NCBI GenBank assembly: GCA_046346665.1
Contig: JAXMHQ010000005.1
Span: forward strand, 92,299 to 156,298
Length of the DNA stretch: 64,000 nucleotides
Direction of reading: 5' to 3'
Source: JAXMHQ01 sp046346665
Lineage (GTDB): Bacteria > Verrucomicrobiota > Verrucomicrobiia > Limisphaerales > JAXMHQ01
Below are positions 51,134-60,676 of the stretch, in pieces. Position 1 is the first letter of the stretch. Every line of letters begins with the position of its first letter. Under the pieces are notes generated by a model, which saw only the letters and a program-made list of their open reading frames with translations, did not search any database and was not told the origin of the DNA. The position numbers and the translations under genes were made by a program.

Positions 51134-54100
51134 ACGTGGAGCCTTTGCCCGCGCCCTCGCTGTGCGCCTGGAGGTTGCCTCCCATTTGGCGCGCCGACAG
51201 CGATCCGGTGTGAAGTCCGAATCCGCGCCGGCGTCCGGGCGACTCGGCGCCGTGAGTGAAAATCTGGTCCAATTGTTCCCGCGGCATGCCGGTCCCGGTA
51301 TCCGCGACCCCGATGCGCACGTGAGATTCGCCGTGTTTCCGGACGTCCAGCGTGAGGATTCGCTCGCCCGTGGCGCCGCTCATGGCCTGGTTGGCATTGG
51401 CGATGAGATTGACGAGGATCTGCAGCACCTTGTGTTTGTCGATGGGGATGTCCGGGACGGGTTCGAAGTTGGAGATTATGCGCACGCGGTTGGCCTCGAG
51501 TTTGTTTGCCTGGGTGCGCAGGGCGTCCTTGACCAGCGCGGGGACGGATTCGATCTGGATGACCTGTGCGGCCTTTGCGTAATCCTGCTGCATGGCCACG
51601 ATCCTGTTGATGTGTTCGATGTGACCGGTGAGGGTGGTCAACTCCTCGAGCATCCCGGCTTGTTCGGACTGGAGATGGCTGGAGAGGCTCTGGAGGTATC
51701 CGGTGATTTGGGCCGATCGACCTTCGGCGGCAAGGAATTCGGGGAGGTGCTCGAGGTTCTTTGAGAACAGTTCGGCCATCTGGGAGACGCCGGAGGTTTT
51801 TGAGTGCCGGACTTTTTCCGTGAGGAGGTTGGTGGAAACGTTCACGCTGTTCAGCACATTGCCGACGTTGTGGAGCACGCTTGCCGCGACTTCGGCCTGG
51901 CCGGCGACGCGGGAGGCGTCGACCAGTTCGCGGTGAACGCGTTCGACTTCGAATTCCATGCGCTTGCGTTCCTCGATTTCGTTTTTCAGTTCGTGCGTCC
52001 GTTCTTCGACCTTGGCCTCGAGGATGTCGTGGGCTTCCTGCAGTTTTTTCTGTTTCCAGGTCAGGTGTTTTACCCGCCAGGCGTAAATGCCCAGCAGGGC
52101 GAGAATGCCCACGCCCGCCATGAGCAGCAGAAACCAGGTGGATTGATAAAAGTGCGGCGGAAGGACGATGTCGAAGGTCGCGCTGTCGGTGCTCCAGACC
52201 CCGTCGGAATTGCGTGCCTGGACTTCGAAGCGGTAGGCGCCGGGCTTCAGGTTCGTGTAAAACGCCGATCGCCGGCTTCCCGCGTCCACCCAATCGGGCT
52301 CATACCCCACCAGCCGGTAGCGGAACCGGACGTTTTTGGGAGCGATGAAACTGGGCGCGGTGTAACGCACCTCGATGGATCCCCGGCCCGGTTTCAGTTG
52401 CCGGTCGCCCTTCTCCAGCAGGTTGGAATCGTTCGCCCGGACTTGCTGGATTTGTACCGGTGGCGGGATGGGGTTCCGGCAGAGGTTGGTGGGATTGATC
52501 ATGATCATTCCCTCCGGGCTGGGGAACCAGATGCGGCCGTCCGAGGATTTGCAGCCGGAATATTCCACCTCCGTCGTGTCGAGGGCTTTCACGTCCGCCT
52601 GGCTGTCGAAAACGGTGCAGGCTACCCGGGGCGTCTTGCCGTCCGCAAAATCGTTCAGGTCACGGCGCAGCACCTGGAAGATGCCCCGGCTCGAGTTGAC
52701 CCAGAATGCGCCGTAATCATCCGGGACGATCGAGTAAATGTAATTGTCGTAGAGCCCGTTCCTGCGGGAAATCGGGACCGCCTTGTTGCCCCGGATCCGG
52801 GCCATGCCGACCGCAGTTCCGACCCAGAGGCTGCCGTCGATATCTTCAAACGCACAATGAACATCCAGGTTGGGCAAACCTTGCTCCGTGGACCAGCGGT
52901 CCATGCGGCCGCCCTCGATTCGAAACAGGCCGTTGACGCTGCTGATCAACAGGGCTCCATCGGTGCACGCCTGGAGATTCCGCACCCAGTATAGTGGAAG
53001 GGGCTGGTTCGTCCCAATGTCGTAAGGCACCAGCTCGGTCCGGCTCACCCGGAACAGCCGGTCGCCAATCGCCGCGATCACTCCCTGGTTGTCCTGCGCC
53101 AGCCCGGTAGGCCAGGTGGAACTTTGGTGCCGGGCCACCACAACCCCGTCCGAGAGAATTTCAATATCCTTGTTTCCGTGCACGAGGTAGACATCGCCAT
53201 CACGGGCTTCGAAAACCATTTTGGTGTAGGCGAGGGACAGCCCGGCATCGAGCGAGTAATTGGTGATCTCGCTTCCGTGCAGCCGGGAGAGCCCCATCGT
53301 CATGGCGCCCCAGATCCCGCCCCCGGCGGCGGCGCAGACTTCGTGGCAGCCGCGGCCCAGGATCCCGTCCGCCTCCGAGTAGATCGCCAGTTTGACATCC
53401 GTCAACTGGCTCAGCCCGCTGCGTGTGCCGATCCAGAGCGTTCCCTCGCGGTCCTCGAACAACGCCGTGACGTTCGGGTTCGCCAATCCTTCCGTCGTGG
53501 ACAGCATCACCATCTGTCCGTTCTTCAAGCGACCCAACCCGTCCCCGGTTGTTCCGATCCACAGCACGCCGTTCCGGTCGAGAAGCAACGCCCTGACTTC
53601 GTCCCCGATCTCCGGCGCCGGCAGCTTTTGGAATTGGGAGTCGTAATGGAGCAAACCATGGGTGGTTCCCACCCAGAGACCACCCGCTCCGTCCTCCGCG
53701 AGCGACCGGATGCCGCGGCTGTTCAAATCCGGGTCCGGCGCTTTCGAGAACACCCCGTCTTTGGACCAGAACAATCCGCTTTCCACCGTGCCGAACCAGA
53801 TCCTGTGGGATGAATCCTCGTAAATCGTCCAGGCGTTAGGCACGTTGGTATCCATTTTCCCGGACCCGGGAATCGCCGGGTTCCAGGAAATCAATCCCGT
53901 ATTGCCTCCCACCCAGACGATGCCGTCCGGGGCTTCGTAAAGTGACAGCGTGACCATTGTGGGCACGACTCCTGGATTCGCGGGAGGATCCGCAAAGCCG
54001 CCGGCCGGCGTAAACGATCCAAACGCGCCATCCCTCACCGAAAACCACAACCCGCCCGCCTTCGCCGGGGTGAGCGTGGCGACAATCTGGTTCCGAAAAA

Positions 54101-54377
54101 ACTCCGTGTCGGGCGGCGTATGCAGCGCGAATTCAATGCCGTCGAACGCCACCAGCCCTTTTTGAGTTCCCAGCCAGAGATAGCCGTCGGGGGTTTGAAC
54201 GATGCTGTTGATGCCGTTGGCGGGAAGGCCGTCCTCCCGCGTCCAGCTCTTGCAATTGTATTGGTAAACGCTTTTCGATGGGTCCAGGGCAAAGGCCGGC
54301 TCTGCCGCGACGCAACACATCAGCGCCGCCGCTAAATAAATCCGCGACGAGCGCGGGGCACCCGGGAATACACGCAT
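51087..54377 (-). CDS. Propeller/Y_Y_Y-type sensor histidine kinase
   Basis: A protein of 1096 residues. A signal or span (YLAAALMCCVAAEPAFAL) leads to a periplasmic beta-propeller (GINSIVQTPDGYLWLGTQKG and about a dozen similar blades) and a Y_Y_Y-like domain (NVRFRYRLVGYEPDWVDAGS). One membrane span (about 755-777, STWFLLLMAGVGILALLGIY), a coiled coil and a kinase core follow. The histidine box is SVLHNVGNVLNSVN, a variant class; the ATPase half has VNLIANANQAM, ADTGTGMP and GFGLH. No receiver or DNA-binding domain is attached, unlike the one-protein hybrid systems of Bacteroides. Confidence 0.92.
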   Translation of the reverse strand: MRVFPGAPRSSRIYLAAALMCCVAAEPAFALDPSKSVYQYNCKSWTREDGLPANGINSIVQTPDGYLWLGTQKGLVAFDGIEFALHTPPDTEFFRNQIVATLTPAKAGGLWFSVRDGAFGSFTPAGGFADPPANPGVVPTMVTLSLYEAPDGIVWVGGNTGLISWNPAIPGSGKMDTNVPNAWTIYEDSSHRIWFGTVESGLFWSKDGVFSKAPDPDLNSRGIRSLAEDGAGGLWVGTTHGLLHYDSQFQKLPAPEIGDEVRALLLDRNGVLWIGTTGDGLGRLKNGQMVMLSTTEGLANPNVTALFEDREGTLWIGTRSGLSQLTDVKLAIYSEADGILGRGCHEVCAAAGGGIWGAMTMGLSRLHGSEITNYSLDAGLSLAYTKMVFEARDGDVYLVHGNKDIEILSDGVVVARHQSSTWPTGLAQDNQGVIAAIGDRLFRVSRTELVPYDIGTNQPLPLYWVRNLQACTDGALLISSVNGLFRIEGGRMDRWSTEQGLPNLDVHCAFEDIDGSLWVGTAVGMARIRGNKAVPISRRNGLYDNYIYSIVPDDYGAFWVNSSRGIFQVLRRDLNDFADGKTPRVACTVFDSQADVKALDTTEVEYSGCKSSDGRIWFPSPEGMIMINPTNLCRNPIPPPVQIQQVRANDSNLLEKGDRQLKPGRGSIEVRYTAPSFIAPKNVRFRYRLVGYEPDWVDAGSRRSAFYTNLKPGAYRFEVQARNSDGVWSTDSATFDIVLPPHFYQSTWFLLLMAGVGILALLGIYAWRVKHLTWKQKKLQEAHDILEAKVEERTHELKNEIEERKRMEFEVERVHRELVDASRVAGQAEVAASVLHNVGNVLNSVNVSTNLLTEKVRHSKTSGVSQMAELFSKNLEHLPEFLAAEGRSAQITGYLQSLSSHLQSEQAGMLEELTTLTGHIEHINRIVAMQQDYAKAAQVIQIESVPALVKDALRTQANKLEANRVRIISNFEPVPDIPIDKHKVLQILVNLIANANQAMSGATGERILTLDVRKHGESHVRIGVADTGTGMPREQLDQIFTHGAESPGRRRGFGLHTGSLSARQMGGNLQAHSEGAGKGSTFTLDLPLNPPGDSRS

Positions 54378-54524
54378 AGGTTGACTTCACAGCATCGGCA
54401 CGGAAACCCTTCGCTTGAGCGGATTTCACCCCGGATTCGAGGAACCACGCCGCGGGAACGGCCGTCGATTTTTTGCTCCGTCCGCATTTGCGCCTCGATT
54501 AAGATGAGGCGACTCTAGAACATT

Positions 54525-55013
54525 ATGAAGCTGGACGAAGCGCAAACGAAGACCGTGTCGGCCTGGGTGGCCGAGGGATTGAAACTGTCCGACATCCAGA
54601 ACCGGCTGGCGTCGGAGCTGGGCGTGAAGATGACTTACATGGAGGTCCGATTTCTCGTGGACGACTTGAAGCTGACGCTGAAGGATCCCGAGCCGCCGAA
54701 GCCCGCCGAGAGCGCGCTGGCGTCCAAGGCTTCCGCGGCGGCTCCGGCCGCGCCTGCGGCGCCGTTGAAGCCGGCCGCGACCCCGCCGGCTCCCGGGGGC
54801 GGAGTTTCCATCAGCGTCGACCAGGTCACTCGCCCGGGCGCCTTCGTCAGCGGCAAGGTCACGTTCAGCGACGGAATGAACGCGGAATGGTACCTCGACC
54901 AGACCGGCCGGCTCGGGCTGGGCCCGCAGCAACCCGGCTACCGCCCCTCGGCCGCCGACGTCCAGCAGTTCCAGCAAGCCCTCGAAACCGAGCTCGCCAA
55001 ACTGGGGCTTTGA
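54525..55013 (+). CDS. Small conserved protein with predicted N-terminal helical domain
   Basis: 162 residues. The N-terminal 55 (DEAQTKTVSAWVAEGLKLSD, IQNRLASELGVKMTYMEVRF) look like a helix-turn-helix or similar small domain. An Ala/Pro linker (about 60-90) leads to a C-terminal piece (GAFVSGKVTFSDGMNAEWYL, DQTGRLGLGP). It appears to be a recurring verrucomicrobial protein, but I cannot name it or show a function. It stands alone and is divergent from the kinase gene. Confidence 0.7.
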   Translation: MKLDEAQTKTVSAWVAEGLKLSDIQNRLASELGVKMTYMEVRFLVDDLKLTLKDPEPPKPAESALASKASAAAPAAPAAPLKPAATPPAPGGGVSISVDQVTRPGAFVSGKVTFSDGMNAEWYLDQTGRLGLGPQQPGYRPSAADVQQFQQALETELAKLGL

Positions 55014-55038
55014 GCGGCAGGCCGCCCCCTCCGGATGC

Positions 55039-56547
55039 CTAACGTGATAACACGCGGAAGAATAGGGCGTTATTAGTGATAGGCATTTCGACCGACTGAA
55101 CCGACGTGGTCACGGCCGCGGTCCAGGATGCCGGCGGAAGATGGGGCGCGGTTTCAACCACGTACGGCGGCGCGCCGCCCGACCAGGACAACGCGAGCGT
55201 GGACGGCCCCGACAAAACCGCGGACACGACCGGGCGGCCGGCGCCGGCGGCGAAAGTCACGGCGTCGTAAGCCACCGCGTGCACCCCGTCCGCCACGCCC
55301 AGGCGCAGCGTGTAAACCCCCGCCACCGGGAATGTCACCGTGCTGTTCGTCCGGGTGGCGTCCGAGATCGTGGCGGCTGCCGGACCGGAATACTGGACCC
55401 ACTGAACCGCCGGCAGCGATCCGGTGAACTGGACGCTGCCTTGCAATGTTACAGCAGATCCTGTCAAAACAGTTTGATCCGGACCGGCGTTCACGGAGGG
55501 CGCCCCGGGCGACCGGGGTCCTTCGGTGGGGCCGGTGGATTGCACCACCTCGAAGTTGGTGATGCTGATTCCCGAAATGTGGCTGAAGGCGTTCGCCGGC
55601 CAGCGATCGTCGGGTGTGATGGAGATTGAGAAGAAACCGCCGTTGTCCGCCACGAGTGCGCCGTACTTTTTAAGTCCCAGCAGCAGCGCCTTCTCTTCAC
55701 GGGCCCAGCCGGACGGGATGACGAAGCCGGATTTCAGCCGTACTCGCTGGCCCATGGCGGGAACATTCACGTAGGTCGCCGCGGTGCTGGACGCGTCGTG
55801 CGTGGCCGGATAGAGATGCGCCTTGCGGGACCGGGCGACGACGATCCGGCAGGCGTGTTCGACCATGCCGCGTTCGCATTCGTCGTAGCGCACCAGGGCG
55901 GGGAACATCGGCAGTCCCGCCGCGTCGCCCGAGGTCCAGCCGTCGGGGCGCAGCGCGTTCGTGTTTAAATTGAAGAGTGCACCGTTGCTCGCCTGCCAGT
56001 TGGTTCCCACCTTCAATGTCTGCCAGGTTTCCCAGGCAAAGCCGGATCCTGGTTTTACCGTGATCGAGTGGCGATCACCGCCCAGTCCCTGGCTGTCTTG
56101 CTGGACCTGGCTGAGCGTTTCTCCGTTCACCTGCGTGGGCCAGCCTTCAATCGGCAGATTGGCGTGAATGGGGTACGGGCTCGGATCCGATTCGTCCGGG
56201 TAATCGACGAATTCGATCGGCACCGGGGATTGATTGTCGGGGACCAGGACAAAATTCATTTCCTGGAAAACCTGGAGAGTGCGGCGCGAGGCGGAGAGAT
56301 CGGCCATGATCTGGGCGATCATGGCGTCGGAATTTGACAGGCGCGGGCGTTGCGAGATGTCTTCGTTCCAGGGATTCGTCACCGGCAGGATTTGCATCGA
56401 GGCCAGGACCGCGTCGGCGTTGGTGGTGTTAAACAGAATCGAGTTCGTGACACTGATGGCGGGGCCGAGAATTCGCCCTTCCTGGTTGATGCGTTCGCTG
56501 AATCCGCAGAGAGGAACCACGAGGCAGAGGACCGTTAACAACTTCAT
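55039..56547 (-). CDS. Exported protein with a PKD-like domain
   Basis: A protein of 502 residues from ATG 56547, with a signal peptide (MKLLTVLCLVVPLCGF). The central part (about 30-340) is a domain I do not recognise; the sequence NPWNEDISQRPRLSNSDAMI and VRYDECERGMVEHACRIVVA are landmarks. From about 350 to 440 a PKD-like beta domain (VNAGPDQTVLTGSAVTLQGS ... TFPVAGVYTLRLGVADG), and the last 60 residues form a C-terminal beta domain as in other secreted proteins here. It probably acts outside the cell on a substrate that cannot be inferred. Confidence 0.78.
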   Translation of the reverse strand: MKLLTVLCLVVPLCGFSERINQEGRILGPAISVTNSILFNTTNADAVLASMQILPVTNPWNEDISQRPRLSNSDAMIAQIMADLSASRRTLQVFQEMNFVLVPDNQSPVPIEFVDYPDESDPSPYPIHANLPIEGWPTQVNGETLSQVQQDSQGLGGDRHSITVKPGSGFAWETWQTLKVGTNWQASNGALFNLNTNALRPDGWTSGDAAGLPMFPALVRYDECERGMVEHACRIVVARSRKAHLYPATHDASSTAATYVNVPAMGQRVRLKSGFVIPSGWAREEKALLLGLKKYGALVADNGGFFSISITPDDRWPANAFSHISGISITNFEVVQSTGPTEGPRSPGAPSVNAGPDQTVLTGSAVTLQGSVQFTGSLPAVQWVQYSGPAAATISDATRTNSTVTFPVAGVYTLRLGVADGVHAVAYDAVTFAAGAGRPVVSAVLSGPSTLALSWSGGAPPYVVETAPHLPPASWTAAVTTSVQSVEMPITNNALFFRVLSR

Positions 56548-56709
56548 ACAACTTACTTCAGCCCTGTTCAGCAAATGCGGGACCACCAAACTTATTCACT
56601 GTGACCCGACAGTGAACGATACAACGGGGTGATGCCGCGGGCCACGTGCACGAATTTCGGGGCAGTGTCTTGAATGGCGCCGCGAGATCGGACACACGGC
56701 TGGTATTCG

Positions 56710-56764
56710 GCCGCAGATTTCCCAGATTTCGCAGATTCTGTGCAAATCTGTGCAATCTGCGGAT
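56710..56764. repeat. CGCAGATT-type palindrome
   Basis: GCCGCAGATTTCCCAGATTT and GCAGATT on the left pair with AAATCTGT and AATCTGCGG on the right. It is in the roughly 230-base gap before the epimerase 3' end. The family also occurs at 9395 and 62540. Confidence 0.85.
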
Positions 56765-56778
56765 GCTGTCTCAGGCAC

Positions 56779-57807
56779 TTAGCGAAGAGCGACTTGAATG
56801 CCGAACCGCTCCGGAGCTTTATCGAACGACAGGATTCCATTGTGGCACTGGACGCCGAGGAAGGGATCGTTCGACACGAGAAGGTTTCCGTCGAGATCGA
56901 GGTAATCGCAAAGACCGGCGAGCTGGGCTGCGGCGCTGATCAACACGCTTGTCTCCACCATGCAACCCAGCATTGTTTTCAGTCCGGCGCGCCGGGCGGC
57001 TTGCAGGGCGTCGCGGGCCGGCCCGAGTCCGCCCGCTTTGACGAGCTTCACGTTCACGCCATGAAAGCCGGTCGCGATGCGAGCGGCATCTTCCGCGGAA
57101 TGATAGCTTTCATCCGCGACGATGGGCAAAGGACTGCGTTCCTTTAGCCAGGCGCAATCCTCCGGGGATGCCGAGGACGGCATCGGTTGTTCCACAAACT
57201 CCACCCGGGAATCCTTCGCAAACGCCTCGATGTTGCGAAGTGCGGTTTCCCTGTCGGCCCAGGCTTCGTTGGCATCGATTCGCACCAGCGCTTCCGGCGC
57301 GGCTTCGCGCAGGGCTTGGAAATTCTGTCGATCGGAGTCGGAACCGACTTTGAGTTTCAGAATGGGAAATCCGGCCGCCGCCAGTACTTTTTCGCGAATC
57401 ACTCCTGGCTGATCGATCCCAATGGAAAGCGAAGTTACGGCATTGCCCTGCGGAAAGGGTAGACCGAAGCTGTCATGGACTGTTTGCCTGCGCCTTTTGG
57501 CTCGCAGATCCTGCCAGGCAACCTCCAAAGCGCACCGAGCAGCTGCCGAAGATTGAAAGATCCCATGATTTTCAATAGCGGTAACGATATCGTTGTCTGA
57601 TTTTGGTCTGATTTCGGTCAAAACGGTCTGTAATCGCTCGACTGATTCGCCGTATCTCCGAATCGGGGCCGCCTCGCCATGGCCCCGAAGCCCGCTCTCG
57701 TCGATGAGCGTCAATATCAGGGTCGAGGCGACGTCCGAGCCGGCCGCCCGGGAGATTTTCCAGGGATTCCTGAGACGGAGCTCAACGGTTTTGATTTCAA
57801 TCCGCAT
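56779..57807 (-). CDS. L-Ala-D/L-Glu epimerase-like enzyme (enolase superfamily)
   Basis: A 342-residue member of the mandelate-racemase subgroup of the enolase superfamily. Typical landmarks are the N-terminal KTVELRLRNPWKIS, GHGEAAP (near 42-48), and the barrel with catalytic Lys in ILKLKVGSDSD (near 164-174) and metal ligands in IDANEAW, EFVEQPM and VADESY. This pattern fits dipeptide epimerases, which convert the L-Ala-D-Glu released from muropeptides so that it can be broken down. It would complement amgK-murU in cell-wall recycling. Substrate specificity is inferred from motifs, so other dipeptides are possible. Confidence 0.85.
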   Translation of the reverse strand: MRIEIKTVELRLRNPWKISRAAGSDVASTLILTLIDESGLRGHGEAAPIRRYGESVERLQTVLTEIRPKSDNDIVTAIENHGIFQSSAAARCALEVAWQDLRAKRRRQTVHDSFGLPFPQGNAVTSLSIGIDQPGVIREKVLAAAGFPILKLKVGSDSDRQNFQALREAAPEALVRIDANEAWADRETALRNIEAFAKDSRVEFVEQPMPSSASPEDCAWLKERSPLPIVADESYHSAEDAARIATGFHGVNVKLVKAGGLGPARDALQAARRAGLKTMLGCMVETSVLISAAAQLAGLCDYLDLDGNLLVSNDPFLGVQCHNGILSFDKAPERFGIQVALR

Positions 57808-57856
57808 GGCTGCAGCATGGATCGGTCAGCAGGACAATTGATTCGAATGAATTCAT

Positions 57857-58112
57857 TTTAACCACGGATGAACACGGATATACACGGATGGAACCAGCAG
57901 GAAAGCTTGAAATCAAATACTAGGGGCGATGGAGGAGATCCATGGCCTCAAAAAGGCACAAAAGGCGCAAAACCGAATCGGTAGTTTGCGCATCTTGTGC
58001 CTTTTTGCGGCTACGACTTAATAACTACTGGCTACCGAGCAATTCCTACCGCTGAGTCTGCCGAAAACCAAACTTTCTGATCCGTGTTTATCCGTGTTCA
58101 TCCGTGGTTAAA
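57857..58112. repeat. Nested CACGGAT and GGCACAAAA palindromes between the epimerase gene and mnmG
   Basis: The outer arms are TTTAACCACGGATGAACACG (left) and its complement ending TTCATCCGTGGTTAAA (right), each with three units. Inside, at 57949-58007, a separate palindrome AAAAAGGCACAAAAGGCGCA / TGCGCATCTTGTGCC is nested. One repeat appears to have been inserted into another. There is no gene in the 319-base gap. Confidence 0.88.
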
Positions 58113-58126
58113 TTCTTTTGGTCGGA

Positions 58127-60040
58127 TCAACCCGGATCGCCGGTTTCCAACTTGTCCGGTCCGGCGTCGGCCAGTTCCGAGGCCGAGCGCTTCAGCCATA
58201 CCAGTAAGATGCTGATATCTGCCGGCGACACCCCTGAAATCCGGGACGCCTGGCCGACGGTGACGGGGCGGATTTTGGTCAGTTTTTGTCGGGCCTCGGC
58301 TCGGAGGCTGGGCACGGTGGCGTAGTCGAATGTGGATGGTATTTCCTTGTCCTCCAAAGACTTAAACTTTTCGACCTCCGCGATCTGCCGGCTGATGTAG
58401 CCGGCATATTTGACCAGGATTTCCACCTGTTCGACGACTTCTGAATCCAGCCTTTCATCCCGTGCCGGCAGTTGGGAATAACTTACCTCCGGACGACGCA
58501 GAATTTGTATCAAGGTCTCCGTGCCGACACGCGTTTCCTCCAGGCGCTTCAACTCCAGTTCGACCGCTTTCTGCTTTTCCTGGAATCGTTGGTAATTCCG
58601 GGCGGGAAGAAGTCCAACGTCGAATCCGATCTGACTGAGGCGGGCATCCGCGTTGTCCTGTCGGAGCAAGAGCCGATACTCGGCGCGCGAGGTGAACATG
58701 CGATAGGGCTCGATGGTGCCTTTGGTGACCAGATCGTCGATCAGCACGCCTATGTAAGCCTGGTCGCGGGTCAGGACGATGGGATCGAGCGATCGCACCC
58801 GCCGAGCAGCATTAATCCCAGCCATAAGGCCTTGAGCGGCAGCTTCTTCGTAGCCGGATGTGCCATTGATCTGCCCTGCCAGGTAGAGATTCGTGCAGAC
58901 TTTGGTTTCCAGCGATGGCAGAAGCTGGGTTGGGAAGGCGAAATCGTATTCGACGGCGTAAGCCGGACGCAGTATCTCGGCGCTTTCGCATCCGATCACA
59001 GTGCGGATCATTTCGTATTGGACCTCGATCGGAAGTGAGGTGGAGAAGCCATTGACGTAGATTTCGTCTGTGGCGATTCCCTCGGGTTCGAGGAAGATCT
59101 GCTGGCGCTCTTTTTCGGGGAACTTGACGATTTTATCCTCGATCGATGGGCAGTATCGCGGGCCGGTCCCTTCGATCACCCCGGAATAGAGCGGTGATTT
59201 GTGCAGGTTGTCCCGGATGATTTTTGCGGTGCGATCCGTGGTGTAGGTGATATGACAAGGCAACTGGCCTTTGTTCAGAGAAAGGATGGAATGGGGAGGA
59301 TACGGCGGCCGTGAGCCGGATTGTTCCACGTGGAACAAATCGTCCTTCCAGTAGGTAAACCACGGCACGGGTTCATCGCCGGGCTGTACTTCGGTCATCG
59401 AAAAATCAATCGATCTTTTCAGAAGCCTGGGCGGCGTGCCCGTCTTTAGCCTGCCGAGCTCCAAGCCCAATTCCTTGAGCGATTCCGATAGTGACATTGC
59501 CGCCGCCTCGCCGGAACGTCCGCCGGATTGCTTATTGAGTCCTATATGCATCAATCCCCGCAGAAACGTTCCTGTGGTGACGATGACCGTGGTCCCCAGA
59601 TACTGAACGTCCAGATTGGTCTCAACACCCCGGATTTTTCCATCGGCATGCAGCAATCGCGTCACCTGGCCCTGTCGCAAATCCAAATTCGGCTCCCGCT
59701 CGCAGATCCATTTCAATCGAAACTGATACGCCTTCTTGTCGCACTGCGCCCGCGGCGCCCAAACCGCCGGACCCTTCTTGGTGTTCAGCATCCTAAACTG
59801 GAGACCGGTCATATCGGTCACCTTACCCATCTCACCCCCCAGGGCATCGATCTCCCGAGCCAGGTGTCCTTTCGCCAGACCGCCGATGGCGGGATTACAC
59901 GACATCTGGCCGACCGTGTCGGCATTGATCGTCAGCAGGAGCGTCCGACATCCCATGCGCGCGCTAGCCAGCGCCGCTTCAACGCCGGCATGACCGGCAC
60001 CCGCCACGATCACATCATAACGTGTTGGATATTCGAACAT
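58127..60040 (-). CDS. mnmG: tRNA uridine-5-carboxymethylaminomethyl modification enzyme
   Basis: This FAD-dependent partner of MnmE modifies the wobble uridine of several tRNAs. The 637-residue product has the FAD motif VIVAGAGHAGVEAAL (near 10-24), CNPAIGGLAKGHL (near 48-60), and GTFLRG (near 157-162). All the classic GidA blocks are present and the length is normal. mnmE is not next to it. The 12-base region before the start contains no clear ribosome binding site. Confidence 0.97.
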   Translation of the reverse strand: MFEYPTRYDVIVAGAGHAGVEAALASARMGCRTLLLTINADTVGQMSCNPAIGGLAKGHLAREIDALGGEMGKVTDMTGLQFRMLNTKKGPAVWAPRAQCDKKAYQFRLKWICEREPNLDLRQGQVTRLLHADGKIRGVETNLDVQYLGTTVIVTTGTFLRGLMHIGLNKQSGGRSGEAAAMSLSESLKELGLELGRLKTGTPPRLLKRSIDFSMTEVQPGDEPVPWFTYWKDDLFHVEQSGSRPPYPPHSILSLNKGQLPCHITYTTDRTAKIIRDNLHKSPLYSGVIEGTGPRYCPSIEDKIVKFPEKERQQIFLEPEGIATDEIYVNGFSTSLPIEVQYEMIRTVIGCESAEILRPAYAVEYDFAFPTQLLPSLETKVCTNLYLAGQINGTSGYEEAAAQGLMAGINAARRVRSLDPIVLTRDQAYIGVLIDDLVTKGTIEPYRMFTSRAEYRLLLRQDNADARLSQIGFDVGLLPARNYQRFQEKQKAVELELKRLEETRVGTETLIQILRRPEVSYSQLPARDERLDSEVVEQVEILVKYAGYISRQIAEVEKFKSLEDKEIPSTFDYATVPSLRAEARQKLTKIRPVTVGQASRISGVSPADISILLVWLKRSASELADAGPDKLETGDPG

Positions 60041-60676
60041 TAGTAATTGTTATTTACATGCCGCGTCACGTGTAGTGATACTGATCGCTTTTTCATCACG
60101 GTAACGATATTGTTTTTCCAGATTGCCTGCTGAAAGCCTCGCCCATCGACTAACTGTATCGTTCACGCCGCAGTTGCCAAGTCACGTAACTCTGACAAGG
60201 CTCTCCTGGGTTCGTGCCAGGACCGGAGCTCGGACGCGGTTCCCTGTACCAGGCGCTTCCGGCACAGTCCGAATCTTTGCCAACAGAAGACTCGACTTCT
60301 GGTGCCGCGGAAATCCGCTATAGCTATAATCGAAATCAACCCGCTCGTAAACCGTTCGCAACTGAGATTGTAGGAACCACGGATCAACACGGATTGGCTC
60401 AGATGAAGATGAACGGGAAGCTTGACCGCGGATTTCACGGATTTCACGGATGGGAAATGAAACGGTGGTTCGAGGTGGGACTGAGATGCGGAGGATTCCT
60501 GGAAGGTCAACAGCCGTTTCCTTGCACTTTCCTCATCCGAGCAATCCGCGGTAAGAAAAACATTTTACCGCCGATCCGCCCGAGCGAGATTTGCGGGAGT
60601 GGTGGAGGCCCGGCTTTCTGCCGGTCTTCATCCGTGTTGATCCGTGTCTATCCGTGGCTGAACCGAAAGTTCCGGC
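60041..60676. other. Intergenic region between mnmG and the GAF kinase gene, with CACGGAT palindromes
   Basis: 636 bases with no supported gene. A palindrome of the CACGGAT family spans about 60373-60663: AACCACGGATCAACACGGAT on the left and its complement, ending in ATCCGTGTCTATCCGTGG, on the right. Between the arms lies another tandem (GATTTCACGGATTTCACGGAT, 60428-60448). An open frame across it (60214-60768) contains translated repeats and is not credible. The first 90 bases are AT-rich and could hold the mnmG promoter. Confidence 0.7.
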
